A stretch of DNA of 52,866 nucleotides from FEN-1297 sp964618785 (GCA_964618785.1 CAZUCY010000008.1:1-52866), one strand, 5' to 3'; shown: positions 8,743 to 17,124, numbered from the stretch's first letter. Numbers and translations are program-made. Notes: a model not told the origin generated them from the letters alone.

Positions 8743-11253
8743 GTGAGAAAATTTAAATGTCTAATAAAACCAGCATTAATTTTTATATTATTTATTTCTG
8801 TTTCAAATCAATCATTATCGCAAACAGTCGGCGTAATGAATTCTTCCGAACTTAAGCTTGCGCTTAATAAATTAAATACATTAGGAACGATCTTATATAT
8901 CGCCGCTCACCCGGATGATGAAAACAACGCCTTGCTTACATATTTTGCCAAAGGCAAACTTCTCAGAACAGGTTATTTATCTATTACGCGCGGGGACGGT
9001 GGACAAAATCTTATAGGTTCGGAGCAAGGCGATCTTCTTGGTGTTACAAGAACCCAGGAACTTCTTGCCGCAAGAAGGATTGACGGAGCGGAACAATTTT
9101 TTACAAGAGCAATTGACTTTGGTTACTCAAAATCTGCCGATGAGACTTTCAATTTTTGGGGAAAACAAAAAATTCTGTCTGATGTTGTTTGGGTAATCAG
9201 AAATTTCCGTCCCGATGTAATTGTTACAAGATTTCATGGTACAAAAGAAGACGGGCACGGGCATCATACTGCATCGGAAATTCTTGCTGCAGAAGCGTTC
9301 AAACTTGCCGGTGATCCGGCGGCATTCCCCGAACAGCTTCAATATGTTAAACCTTGGCAGTCAAAAAGGATATTGTGGAATGCATGGTTGCCTGCACTCG
9401 AGAGAACTAAGGAAGATATTTCAAAATTATTGAAGGCAGATGTTGGAGCCTATAATCCACTGCTCGGAAAATCCTATACAGAGATTGCCGCAGAAAGTAG
9501 AAGTATGCATAAGACACAGGGTTTCGGTTCAAGTCCACAACTTGGTGAATCAATCAATTATTTTATGCTTTTAAGCGGAGCTAAAGCTAATACTGATTTA
9601 TTCGACGGCATAAATTTAACATGGAATAGAATACCAGGCGGAGAAAAAGCAGGCAGGCTACTTGAAGAAGCAAATAAAAAGTTTAATCCTGAAAATCCTA
9701 TGGAGATAATACCAATCCTTCTTAAAGCATTGAAAGAAATGGATAACGTAAATGACGAATATTGGATTCCCTTTAAGAAAAAAGAATTACTTGAAATAAT
9801 AAAGTCTTGTTTGGGCATATATATAGAATCAACTGCATCGGATTATTCTGCAGTCCCCGGTGAAGAAGTTAAAATTACTTCGGAGATAATCAATCGATCC
9901 GACTATCCTATTACATTAAAAAAAATTGAGACTACAAACCAAATTATTGAAAAGGATTTAAATCAAATTCTGGCAAAAGGTTCTTTAACAAAAGTAAATT
10001 CTTCCGTAAAGATTCCCGCAAATGCGGAATACTCGCAGCCATACTGGCTGAAAGATAGACCTGGTTTAGGGGATTATATAATTAGCGATCAATTAATAAT
10101 CGGGAAAGCGGAAAATAATCCTCCGTTAAAAACTATATTTGAGGTTTCCACCGGCGCTCAAACCTTCCAATTTAATATACCTGTAGTTTATAAATGGAAT
10201 GACCCCGTTAAAGGTGAGCAATCAAGGCCATTTATCATTGTTCCACCGGTGGCTATAAATATGGGGGATAAAGATTATCTCTTTCCTACTAGTAAAGAAA
10301 GAAAGATTACGATAACATTAACAGCAAATTCGGAGAACATTTCCGGCACACTTAAACTGAATTTACCCGATGGGTGGCAAGCTGATTCTGTTCAAAAAGA
10401 ATTTGTATTGACTCACAAGCATGATGAACTGCCTGTTTCATTCACTTTAGAACCTCCAATATCGAATTCTAATGTTGATTTTACAGTTGAAGCTCACGTA
10501 AATAATCAGACAATCCGGCAGGGAATGATTTCAATTAATTACCCTCATATCCCTATTCAAACTTTATTTCCCCGGTCTGAAGCCAAGCTTATCAGGTTAG
10601 ATGTGAAAAAAGTTATTAATAATGTGGGGTATATAATGGGTCCCGGGGATGACGTCCCCCAGAGTTTAACCGAGCTGGGATATAACGTTACATTATTATC
10701 CGACAATGAAATTGAAAACGAAAACCTATCAAAATATGATGCAATTGTTACGGGTGTACGCGTCTATAATACTAGACAAGAAATAGTAAATGAGCAGCCC
10801 AAACTTTTGAATTATATAAAAAACGGCGGGACACTTATTGTTCAGTATAATAAAAATTTTGATCTGATTACTGATAAGATTGGTCCATACCCATTTCATA
10901 TTTCAAATCAACGGGTAACAGATGAATCATCAAAAATAACTTTTCTTGATACTTTGTGTCCTTTTTTAAATTATCCTAATAAGATTACGGAAGATGATTT
11001 TAATAATTGGATTCAGGAGCGCGGAATTTATTTTGCAGATCAGTGGGATTCACATTATAAAACAGTTATTGCCTGTCATGACCCGGGTGAAGAATCGTTA
11101 AAAGGCGGCTTAATCTATACTAAATATGGAAAAGGCATTTTCATTTATACCGGTTATGTCTGGTTCAGGGAATTACCTTCCGGAGTGCCGGGAGCATACA
11201 AGATATTTGTTAATTTAATATCGGCTGGCAAAGCGTCGGACGTTATTAATTAA
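8743..11253 (+). CDS. Large secreted PIG-L-family deacetylase with C-terminal accessory domains
   Basis: This 836-residue secreted protein starts at a GTG; the signal peptide (IKPALIFILFISVSNQSLSQ) follows at once and no in-frame ATG precedes it. Residues ~40-200 form a PIG-L/LmbE de-N-acetylase domain with the zinc motif AAHPDDE and the paired histidines of EDGHGHH. This family removes acetyl groups from GlcNAc-type amides, usually with zinc. After an alpha-helical stretch, residues ~360-600 are beta-sandwich-like with phrases typical of NEW3-type accessory domains (LPDGWQADSVQKEFVL). The final ~200 residues resemble a GATase/ThuA-like Rossmann domain (SLTELGYNVTLLSD, YIKNGGTLIVQYN, GIFIYTGYVWFRELPSG). 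The domain combination recurs in this phylum. The substrate is unknown. It is monocistronic between divergent kdsA and a TetR gene. Confidence 0.82.
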   Translation: MRKFKCLIKPALIFILFISVSNQSLSQTVGVMNSSELKLALNKLNTLGTILYIAAHPDDENNALLTYFAKGKLLRTGYLSITRGDGGQNLIGSEQGDLLGVTRTQELLAARRIDGAEQFFTRAIDFGYSKSADETFNFWGKQKILSDVVWVIRNFRPDVIVTRFHGTKEDGHGHHTASEILAAEAFKLAGDPAAFPEQLQYVKPWQSKRILWNAWLPALERTKEDISKLLKADVGAYNPLLGKSYTEIAAESRSMHKTQGFGSSPQLGESINYFMLLSGAKANTDLFDGINLTWNRIPGGEKAGRLLEEANKKFNPENPMEIIPILLKALKEMDNVNDEYWIPFKKKELLEIIKSCLGIYIESTASDYSAVPGEEVKITSEIINRSDYPITLKKIETTNQIIEKDLNQILAKGSLTKVNSSVKIPANAEYSQPYWLKDRPGLGDYIISDQLIIGKAENNPPLKTIFEVSTGAQTFQFNIPVVYKWNDPVKGEQSRPFIIVPPVAINMGDKDYLFPTSKERKITITLTANSENISGTLKLNLPDGWQADSVQKEFVLTHKHDELPVSFTLEPPISNSNVDFTVEAHVNNQTIRQGMISINYPHIPIQTLFPRSEAKLIRLDVKKVINNVGYIMGPGDDVPQSLTELGYNVTLLSDNEIENENLSKYDAIVTGVRVYNTRQEIVNEQPKLLNYIKNGGTLIVQYNKNFDLITDKIGPYPFHISNQRVTDESSKITFLDTLCPFLNYPNKITEDDFNNWIQERGIYFADQWDSHYKTVIACHDPGEESLKGGLIYTKYGKGIFIYTGYVWFRELPSGVPGAYKIFVNLISAGKASDVIN

Positions 11254-11460
11254 CCAATGGTGTAATGTAGAAATTACGAAAATATCTCACGACTTCATTG
11301 TTGCATAATAGTCCCAGAAAATATTAAATTAGAATTAAGTTTATGCAATGTTTCAAAGAAGAAACTATTTAGTTTTTTTATTTAACAGCCGGAGTTAATT
11401 ATTATATACTATCTCATTATTTTTATCGGAATGTTTTTTGTAAAATGAAGCGTGAAGCAG

Positions 11461-12045
11461 ATGTCTAAATTAGCTAAAGAAAAGAAACTTCAGATTATTA
11501 AAGCTGCTGCAAAGCGATTTGATAAACACGGTATAAATAAAACTACTCTTAACGAAATCGCTCGCGACTTGCGAATAGGTAAAGCTACGCTATATGGATA
11601 TTTTGCTTCAAAAGAAGATATTTTCTATTCTGTTCTTGATTGGGAAGGCTCCCAGTACCTTGAAGAAATTAACTCCATATTTGGTAAAGAAGAGGTCCCT
11701 CTAAGGGAAAGATTTTTAGAATATTTCAGGTCAAAAGAAAATCTTTCCCAGAGATATAAATTAATGATTGATTCACTCCTGCAGGTACTGGAAGATAAGG
11801 GCTTAGAAATTGAACTAAAGTTTGTTAAAAATCTGCTTAACAATGAAGAAGAATTTATTAAATCGATCCTGATTAAAGCTAAAGGGGTTAAAGAAAATAT
11901 ATTAGATCCATCTCTTTCACTTTTTATTGTACTTAAAAGCTGGGGATTAAGTTTTAGTATTAAATTGCAAACACTTGCAAACTCAAACGATAATGTTGAT
12001 ATAAAGCAAGCTATGACTAAAGAGATTGATAATTATTTGAATTGA
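11461..12045 (+). CDS. TetR/AcrR-family transcriptional regulator
   Basis: This ~194-residue protein has the TetR layout: an N-terminal three-helix DNA-binding domain (IIKAAAKRFDKHGINKTTLNEIA, then LRIGKATLYGYFASKEDIFYSVL) and a helical C-terminal ligand/dimerisation region that I cannot assign to a ligand class. An in-frame GTG at 11452 would add three residues; the ATG at 11461 is preferred although neither has a strong ribosome-binding site. TetR proteins usually repress a nearby gene or their own. The closest candidate is the convergent MATE exporter 300 bp downstream, but that gene is not divergent from it, so the target is a guess. AT content and codon use look like the neighbours. Confidence 0.88.
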   Translation: MSKLAKEKKLQIIKAAAKRFDKHGINKTTLNEIARDLRIGKATLYGYFASKEDIFYSVLDWEGSQYLEEINSIFGKEEVPLRERFLEYFRSKENLSQRYKLMIDSLLQVLEDKGLEIELKFVKNLLNNEEEFIKSILIKAKGVKENILDPSLSLFIVLKSWGLSFSIKLQTLANSNDNVDIKQAMTKEIDNYLN

Positions 12046-12348
12046 TTTATATCTTTTTGTAGGAATTTGATGAATTTGACTACCGGAAAGCAAATCAAAT
12101 CATATAAGAAATTGACCGGGTATTTCTACCATCCATTTTGTAATTTTATTTTTTGGGGATTTACGGATAGCTTAAATAAGATTGATGTTCTTTATAATGA
12201 CCAAAAAGTTCCTGCACTAATACTTATTACATAAATTATTAAAATTTACTTCCATAAAAAAACATTGGATTTAAATCATCTAATAATTTTGTATAAATTG
12301 TTCTTTGAATGACAAGCATACTAAAAAAATAATTTCTTATTCATAAAA
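12046..12348. other. Non-coding gap between TetR and MATE genes
   Basis: This 303-bp stretch separates two converging genes. The only sign of coding is a 54-codon frame on the plus strand, 12070-12234, with AGGA six bases before its ATG. It contains GYFYHPFCNFIFWGF and has no recognisable family, so it is more likely chance or a relic than a gene. I find no clear hairpin terminator for either gene. Confidence 0.4.
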
Positions 12349-13719
12349 CTATGCAGAATCACCATGAATTTTTACTTCTTCACTTCCCCATTTCATAAAA
12401 TGAAATTTTAACACAATTATAGTTGTATAAACAATTATGTAAGCCGGAAGAGCAGCCCAAGTCCACACCAATCCAAGCTTTAAGAAAACCCCAAATACTA
12501 TTGCCAGCGGGACGAAGACAAAAAGATTTGCTAAAATTTCAGAAGACATAACAAATAGTGTCTTACCGGCTGCCTGCAAACCATTTGCAAGCACAACTCC
12601 TGTAGCATAAAATATCTGGGCAAAGCCTGCAATCCGTAAAGCTGGTTTTGCAGTTTGAATAATTGATTGATCGGTAGTGATTATTAATAAAATAAATTGC
12701 GGTAAAAGCATAAAAACAATGCCAAGGGAAAGAGTGTAATATGTAGCTATTTTGGCGGCTTCAAATCCATATTTTCTTGCAAGATCAAAACTCTTTGATC
12801 CGAGACTGTTTCCGATTAAAGTTTGAACGGCAATACCAAATCCGAAGCATGGCAGTAAAGAAATAAATAATGTACTAATTACTGCCTGTGAAGCGGCTTG
12901 TTCTTTAGTTCCAATAAAACCGGTAATAGAAATAAAAATTAAGAACCCGAGAAGGATAAAAATATTTTGGAAAGAAACAGGGAGAGAAATTTTATAAATA
13001 CTTTTAATAAGCTTCAGATTAATTTTAAAGTAACTGAAAACCCGGTAACGATTCCTGTAAGAAGGTAAAAGGATAATAATAAAATAAAATAAAGAATCAA
13101 AAAGTGTGGCAATAGACGATCCAAGCCCTGCTCCGGCAAGCCCCATTCTTGGAATTCCGAATAAACCGTATATAAGCGAATAATTAAAAATTATGTTTAA
13201 TAGGTTCGTCATTATTCCCGAGAACATAAAGATCTTTGTTTTGCCGATTCCGAAGAAGAACCCGCGAAATGAAACGGATACCAGGAAAAAGGGAAGTCCG
13301 AGCAGCCGGAAGAAAAGGAATTGAGCTGTATAATTACCTACGATTTTATCGGCCGCGAAGAAGTGAGAAACCGGAGATGCTGTGAATGCACAAATTGCGG
13401 TAATTATTAACCCTACAGAAAAACCTATTATTAAGGAGTTATTTAATGCTTTACTGCATCCAATATAATTTTGAGAGCCAAAATTTCTTGCGACAAGGAC
13501 ATGAGTACCCGTAGCCAGGCTGGAGAAAAAACTTACCACCGCCCATGTAGCCAAAACACCTAATCCCATTGCAGCAAGAGCATAAGTTGCTTCAGGTAAC
13601 CTTCCGATCATTGCAGCATCAACAAGCGAGACTATCATTTGGGTAGATAAACCGGCTATAGCAGGTAAACCCACATGAAGAATTTTTTTATAATAATTAT
13701 CTACAAGAAATAAATTCAT
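12349..13719 (-). CDS. MATE-family multidrug/metabolite exporter
   Basis: This protein of about 456 residues has twelve hydrophobic segments in two homologous halves, the hallmark of the MATE (NorM/DinF) sodium- or proton-coupled antiporters. The opening phrase GLPAIAGLSTQMIVSLVDAAMIGRL is the typical first helix of each MATE repeat, and the second half restarts at ISLPVSFQNIFILLGF. An in-frame TTG at 13776 would add 19 hydrophobic residues; the ATG at 13719 (MNLFLVDNYYKKIL) gives the normal family length and N terminus, so I chose it. The substrate is not predictable. It lies between a convergent TetR gene and the tRNA-Ala repeat region. Confidence 0.88.
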   Translation of the reverse strand: MNLFLVDNYYKKILHVGLPAIAGLSTQMIVSLVDAAMIGRLPEATYALAAMGLGVLATWAVVSFFSSLATGTHVLVARNFGSQNYIGCSKALNNSLIIGFSVGLIITAICAFTASPVSHFFAADKIVGNYTAQFLFFRLLGLPFFLVSVSFRGFFFGIGKTKIFMFSGIMTNLLNIIFNYSLIYGLFGIPRMGLAGAGLGSSIATLFDSLFYFIIILLPSYRNRYRVFSYFKINLKLIKSIYKISLPVSFQNIFILLGFLIFISITGFIGTKEQAASQAVISTLFISLLPCFGFGIAVQTLIGNSLGSKSFDLARKYGFEAAKIATYYTLSLGIVFMLLPQFILLIITTDQSIIQTAKPALRIAGFAQIFYATGVVLANGLQAAGKTLFVMSSEILANLFVFVPLAIVFGVFLKLGLVWTWAALPAYIIVYTTIIVLKFHFMKWGSEEVKIHGDSA

Positions 13720-13900
13720 GGACGTAAAAATAAACAATATCGCCTGATTTAAAAATTTATGTATTAAGAATAGCAAGATTTAAATGTTTTCACATGGGAC
13801 AGCATTCGAATAATTTGAACCAATAAAAAGACAATTCCTCTCTAATTTAAATCCGGTATTCCCCTCTTGTTAATTATTAATTATTCCATTCCTTAATGTA

Positions 13901-13914
13901 TGGAGCTAAGGAGG
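13901..13914. repeat. Direct repeat of the 3' end of tRNA-Ala
   Basis: The 14 bases TGGAGCTAAGGAGG are identical to 14029-14042, which are the discriminator base, the acceptor 3' strand and part of the T-arm of the tRNA-Ala gene read on the minus strand. The copy lies 128 bp beyond the tRNA 3' end, in the position where an att repeat would be found. Between the two copies are short palindromes (ATTTC-TTC-GAAAT near 13928 and TCCCG-loop-CGGGA near 13950) and no integrase. It may be an integration/excision scar or a partial tRNA duplication. Confidence 0.6.
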
Positions 13915-14028
13915 ATCTACTAAAGGGATTTCTTCGAAATAACTCCCGATCTTCCCGATGGTTAGCGGGACGCTCTCTTATTAGTGGCGTGATAAATCAA
14001 AATATAATAATATATTTTTACTCTTTTG

Positions 14029-14101
14029 TGGAGCTAAGGAGGCTCGAACTCCTGACCTCCTCGTTGCGAACGAGGCGCTCTCCCAGCTGAGCTATAGCCC
14101 C
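14029..14101 (-). tRNA. tRNA-Ala (anticodon CGC)
   Basis: The minus strand folds into a complete 73-nt cloverleaf. The acceptor stem GGGGCTA pairs with TAGCTCC, with a G3:U70 wobble pair, the alanine identity element. The D arm is GCTC-AGCTGGGA-GAGC; the anticodon arm is CCTCG-TTCGCAA-CGAGG with anticodon CGC reading GCG; the T arm is AGGAG-TTCGAGC-CTCCT. CCA is not encoded: the 3' flank reads A-CAA. CCA must therefore be added after transcription. A 3'-end duplicate lies at 13901-13914. An ORF overlapping it on the opposite strand is the well-known spurious translation of tRNA genes. Confidence 0.97.
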
Positions 14102-14144
14102 ATTATAATTATAAGAACATAGCAATTTTGTGAAACAGGTTAAA

Positions 14145-14681
14145 TTATTTAGTTTCTTCCATTTTATTTGCTTTAAGATAATCCATTATAAACTTTTCTA
14201 CCATGCCCTTAGCATACTCTCTTAATTCTTTTAATTTATCAGTGCTGAAAATACCCACATCCGAAACGGACCATGTAGCTGCTCCATAATATTTTTGCTT
14301 TGGATTTCTGCTTAGATTTACATCCTGCCTAAATTCAACCGAAAGGCTTATTGCATAAAGATCTTCCTGCTTTGATTTTACCGCTCCAATATTTATATAA
14401 AGATACGGCGAACCATGCAAATTGTGCATCTCTGAATTTGGTAAAACAGTTATCCCTGCAGAATCCAATTTCCCCAGCACATCTTTTCTTATATCATCTT
14501 CATTTATTCCATTGTCATGTAATACCTGGCTGACATTCTCAATTATTAACCCAGCCTTGCTCACTCCTCTCATAGAGGCAAGCGATTGCTCAAGGTTTTG
14601 AGCCTCAATAAAGCCGCTTTTGATTGGAAATATCATGCCAAATAACACTGGGAAAAAGTATTTAATTTTAAACTGTGTCAT
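14145..14681 (-). CDS. Secreted protein of unknown function
   Basis: This 178-residue protein has an N-terminal hydrophobic signal (YFFPVLFGMIFPIKSGFIEAQ). A mixed alpha/beta body follows, including VLGKLDSAGITVLPNSEM, PYLYINIGAV, YAISLSVEFRQDV and a helix DKLKELREYAKGMVEKFIMDYLKAN. I do not recognise the family. The pattern of an SVEFRQDV-type strand, a sequence reporting inhibited export (YYGAATWSVSDVG), and a final helix resembles small periplasmic proteins with a lipoprotein-assembly-like fold, but this is only a resemblance. The gene is last in a possible minus-strand pair with the small basic protein upstream, from which a hairpin (14724-14757) separates it. Its ATG at 14681 is clear. 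Confidence 0.6.
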   Translation of the reverse strand: MTQFKIKYFFPVLFGMIFPIKSGFIEAQNLEQSLASMRGVSKAGLIIENVSQVLHDNGINEDDIRKDVLGKLDSAGITVLPNSEMHNLHGSPYLYINIGAVKSKQEDLYAISLSVEFRQDVNLSRNPKQKYYGAATWSVSDVGIFSTDKLKELREYAKGMVEKFIMDYLKANKMEETK

Positions 14682-14723
14682 TATTGGTTGTTTCTTATTC
14701 GATTCGAAATGAGTTTTAAATAA

Positions 14724-14757
14724 TAAGGGCCTGGATAAAATTAATCACAAGCCCTTA
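14724..14757 (-). terminator. Hairpin terminator downstream of the basic secreted protein gene
   Basis: A 7-bp perfect stem TAAGGGC / GCCCTTA encloses a 20-base AT-rich loop. It begins 25 bases after the stop of the gene at 14782-15006 and is followed on the minus strand by TTATTTAAAAC. The stem position and AT-rich tail fit an intrinsic terminator, though the T-tract is short and interrupted. Confidence 0.5.
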
Positions 14758-14781
14758 GAAAATAATTACCGCAATACCCGA

Positions 14782-15006
14782 TTATAAATTAACTTTTACT
14801 CTAACATCTGTCTTTTCCGTTTTCCTTTTGTGTCCCCTGACTATAACTTTGTGCCTTTTTGACCTATATACTTTTCTCTTCACGACATGTTCTTTTCTTT
14901 CAGGTTTCCTTCCGGGTCTATTTTCATCCTGTGCAAATGAAGATGAAGAAACAAAGCTCAAGAGAGCTATTGCTATGACTAAAATTGAGGCAAAACGTTG
15001 TATCAT
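14782..15006 (-). CDS. Small secreted, very basic protein
   Basis: This 74-residue protein has a clear signal peptide (MIQRFASILVIAIALLSFVSS, cleavage near SFAQ) and a mature part of about 48 residues dominated by lysine and arginine (RKPERKEHVVKRKVYRSKRHK). It holds no cysteine and no catalytic motif. The RBS AGGAGA lies about 11 bases before the ATG at 15006, which supports real translation. The role is unknown; a polycationic periplasmic or secreted peptide could bind LPS, nucleic acid or the cell wall, but nothing in the sequence proves any of these. A hairpin terminator follows. Confidence 0.55.
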   Translation of the reverse strand: MIQRFASILVIAIALLSFVSSSSFAQDENRPGRKPERKEHVVKRKVYRSKRHKVIVRGHKRKTEKTDVRVKVNL

Positions 15007-15179
15007 TATTTTACTTTCTCCTTATTTATTGATTAAATATTGAATTAAATAATTACTGTTTTTATATCAGCCGCTCAATAAAATTACTATTTCCTCGTGA
15101 TAATACATGCACAATTTTACCATAGCCTATATGTTAAAATATAAATACTTTAATTTAAAAGCCAATATTCTTTATCATC

Positions 15180-15539
15180 CTATAATATCGATCTTATAAA
15201 ATCCAAACGACTTTTAGATTCTATATTATTTTTAAAAAATTCCTCAAGAGTATTGCAGACATAATCTTCACAATAGGCACAATTAGGAATTTGATGAATC
15301 CTTGCACAGTTCCTGATTCTGCAATCATTACAAGACGGGAAGAGATGATTGATTTCAGATAAACATCCGTCACAATCAGTAATATCCACAGCACTGTAAT
15401 TCGTGTGATATAATTGATTACAAGTTTTTGCTATTTCTATTTTCATTTTTGCTTTAATCGCCCTGTCAGTTTCCTTAGTTGCAATAAAAATAGGACATCC
15501 TATACAAAGCAAGCCACAATAAGAAACAATTTTATCCAT
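15180..15539 (-). CDS. DUF3795 cysteine-rich protein
   Basis: This 119-residue cytoplasmic protein has the opening VSYCGLLCIGCPIF, the hallmark of DUF3795. A cysteine-rich body follows: DCDGCLSE, SCNDCRIRNCA, NCAYCEDYVCNTLEEFF. The twelve or more cysteines in CxxC-like pairs imply bound zinc or an Fe-S cluster. Family members are widespread in anaerobic and facultative bacteria, and their biochemical role is not established. The ATG at 15539 is the only sensible start. The next gene downstream is separated by the small basic gene; no operon is evident. Confidence 0.85.
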   Translation of the reverse strand: MDKIVSYCGLLCIGCPIFIATKETDRAIKAKMKIEIAKTCNQLYHTNYSAVDITDCDGCLSEINHLFPSCNDCRIRNCARIHQIPNCAYCEDYVCNTLEEFFKNNIESKSRLDFIRSIL

Positions 15540-15637
15540 ATGATTTTCTCATTCTTATTTATCCTAATTTTTCGATAAATTATTTTTATATGTTTAGAAT
15601 TAATAAAAATTACATTTTACAGAAAGCAAATAAATTC

Positions 15638-16270
15638 TTATTTATTTTTAGAATTTCTCACATTCAAAATCATTTCTAATATTTCTTTAGGAGCTTTTTC
15701 AGGCGAACCGGAATCAAAAGGCGGCATAGGGTCATATTCTATTGCAAGTTGAACTGTCTTTGCAAAATTTTCATTTACTACAAGGCTTGTTAAATACAAT
15801 GCCATATCAATCCCTGCAGAAACTCCGGCTGAAGTAATTATTTTGCCGTCTTTAACATACCGTTCATTTACAAATTCTACAGAGTACTTTCTTAATTGTT
15901 CTACCCGGTTCCAATTTGTTGTAACTCTGCAGCCCTTTAATATCCCTGCCGCAGCCAATAATAGCACGCCTGAACAGACGGAAGTTGTCCATTGGCTTTT
16001 TTTATGTACAGCAGTCACCCAGTTTAAGATTTCTTTATTATCCAGAATTGCATCGATTCCAAATCCACCGGGGATAACAACAATATCAGGGTCTTTCAAA
16101 TCATTCAAAGAGTACTCGGCAGATATTTGAATACCCTTACAATTCTTATAAAAGCCGGGTTTTTCGGCAATAAAATAAATTTTTGAACCCGGGATGTAAG
16201 AAAGTACCTCATAAGGCCCGACAATATCAAGAGCAGTATAATTATCAAAAAGTAAAATTGCGATTTTCAT
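15638..16270 (-). CDS. DJ-1/PfpI (class I GATase-like) family protein
   Basis: This 210-residue protein has the DJ-1/PfpI fold: ILLFDNYTALDIVGPYEVL at the start, VVIPGGFGID in the middle, and the nucleophile elbow SVCSGVLLLAAAG with the reactive cysteine. ITSAGVSAGIDMALYL follows, matching the DJ-1 subgroup that includes isonitrile hydratases (InhA) and the GATase-like half of AraC regulators. No AraC DNA-binding domain follows, so it is a stand-alone enzyme or stress protein, possibly an isocyanide hydratase or glyoxalase-like. The reaction is not assignable from sequence alone. It is transcribed on the minus strand after a T9SS-relic gene. Confidence 0.85.
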   Translation of the reverse strand: MKIAILLFDNYTALDIVGPYEVLSYIPGSKIYFIAEKPGFYKNCKGIQISAEYSLNDLKDPDIVVIPGGFGIDAILDNKEILNWVTAVHKKSQWTTSVCSGVLLLAAAGILKGCRVTTNWNRVEQLRKYSVEFVNERYVKDGKIITSAGVSAGIDMALYLTSLVVNENFAKTVQLAIEYDPMPPFDSGSPEKAPKEILEMILNVRNSKNK

Positions 16271-16280
16271 TTTAAAATCA

Positions 16281-16678
16281 TTATTTTTTTACCTGACGAC
16301 CGTTGTTTATTTCTAATTCATAAAAATATACGCCGCTATTAAGCCTATATTTTTCTTAATTAAACTCAATTTTGTTATATCCCGATGATTCTTCCTCTTA
16401 ACAAGAACAGCTATTTCTTTTCCAAGGCAGTTATATATTGTTAGCGCTACCAGACTGTATGTTGCTAACTGCCAACTAATTAAAATGAATGGATTAAACG
16501 GGTCAGGATAGTTTGTATACAGCTCAACAGACAATAAGCGTCCCGCGATCTTTTCTAATTTTGCACCGACCCGAACGGACGATTGAGCGGCAGTAAATGA
16601 AGTAATTAGCAACAATACAATACAGGAAAGCATTCTCATATTATTCTTGTAAAATATTTCAATCTTTAATTCTTTCAA
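16281..16678 (-). pseudogene. Relic of a T9SS-secreted protein (signal peptide joined to sorting domain)
   Basis: The reading frame from 16678 encodes a signal peptide (MLSCIVLLLITSFTAAQ), about 20 residues, then NYPDPFNPFILISWQ and LTIYNCLGKEIAVLV, which is the start of a type A T9SS C-terminal sorting domain (consensus NYPNPFNPST...GKEVATLV). After GKEIAVLV the correct continuation is in another frame: EEESSGYNKIEFN, an in-frame stop, then EKYRLNSGVYFYELEINN and GRQVKK ending at 16281. So the domain is frameshifted, interrupted by two stops, and its whole cargo region is missing. It is a deletion remnant of a much larger secreted protein, and its presence implies that the organism has, or recently had, a type IX secretion system. 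Confidence 0.8.
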
Positions 16679-16743
16679 TTATTAAATCTTTTAATATTAT
16701 GACAAAGCCACCTTCTTTGCCGCGATAAAATGTTGGGATATTT

Positions 16744-17124
16744 TTATATTCGTTCCAATTCCTCAACCGTTCTTTCATTTTTGACATTTCCCGTATTAAG
16801 CGTAGTTTTCGGTTCAATTAACATTACTTGAACTTCGTCTTCAGCAACAGGCATGTGCTTCATACCTTTGGGAATAATAATCAGCTCACCCGGTTCAACT
16901 TTAATATACTTAACGGATTCGTCGTTATTATTCTTTTTTAGATGTATCACCATAGTCCCTTTAACGACAAAGAACATTTCATCTTCGTTGTCATGGTGAT
17001 GCCACATAAAACCGCCCTTAAATTTTACAATTTTTATATAAGAATCATTTAATTCATCAATAATTTTTGGTTTCCAATATTCCTTTAATAGACTGAATTT
17101 TTCATTAAGATTTATTTTGTCCAT
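16744..17124 (-). CDS. Cupin-domain protein
   Basis: This 126-residue protein is a single small cupin beta-barrel. The first motif is HHHDNEDEMFFVVKG (metal-binding HxH...E) and the second is PGELIIIPKGMKHMPVAED, with the later histidine. Small cupins of this type include dioxygenases, isomerases and sugar- or ligand-binding proteins; the particular reaction cannot be deduced. The ATG at 17124 begins the only plausible frame. It lies just downstream of the GH31 gene on the same strand (50-bp gap), so cotranscription with that glycosidase is plausible. Confidence 0.82.
   Translation of the reverse strand: MDKINLNEKFSLLKEYWKPKIIDELNDSYIKIVKFKGGFMWHHHDNEDEMFFVVKGTMVIHLKKNNNDESVKYIKVEPGELIIIPKGMKHMPVAEDEVQVMLIEPKTTLNTGNVKNERTVEELERI

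Noticed and set aside
12070..12234. A 54-codon frame with an AGGA six bases upstream, after the TetR gene
   Set aside because: Short, with no recognisable family; could be a relic or chance. Noted in the gap entry rather than called a gene.
13896..14090. A 64-codon plus-strand frame ending in ELLTSSLRTRRSPS
   Set aside because: Its 3' half is the antisense translation of the tRNA-Ala gene, a well-known artefact; no family or ribosome-binding site supports it.
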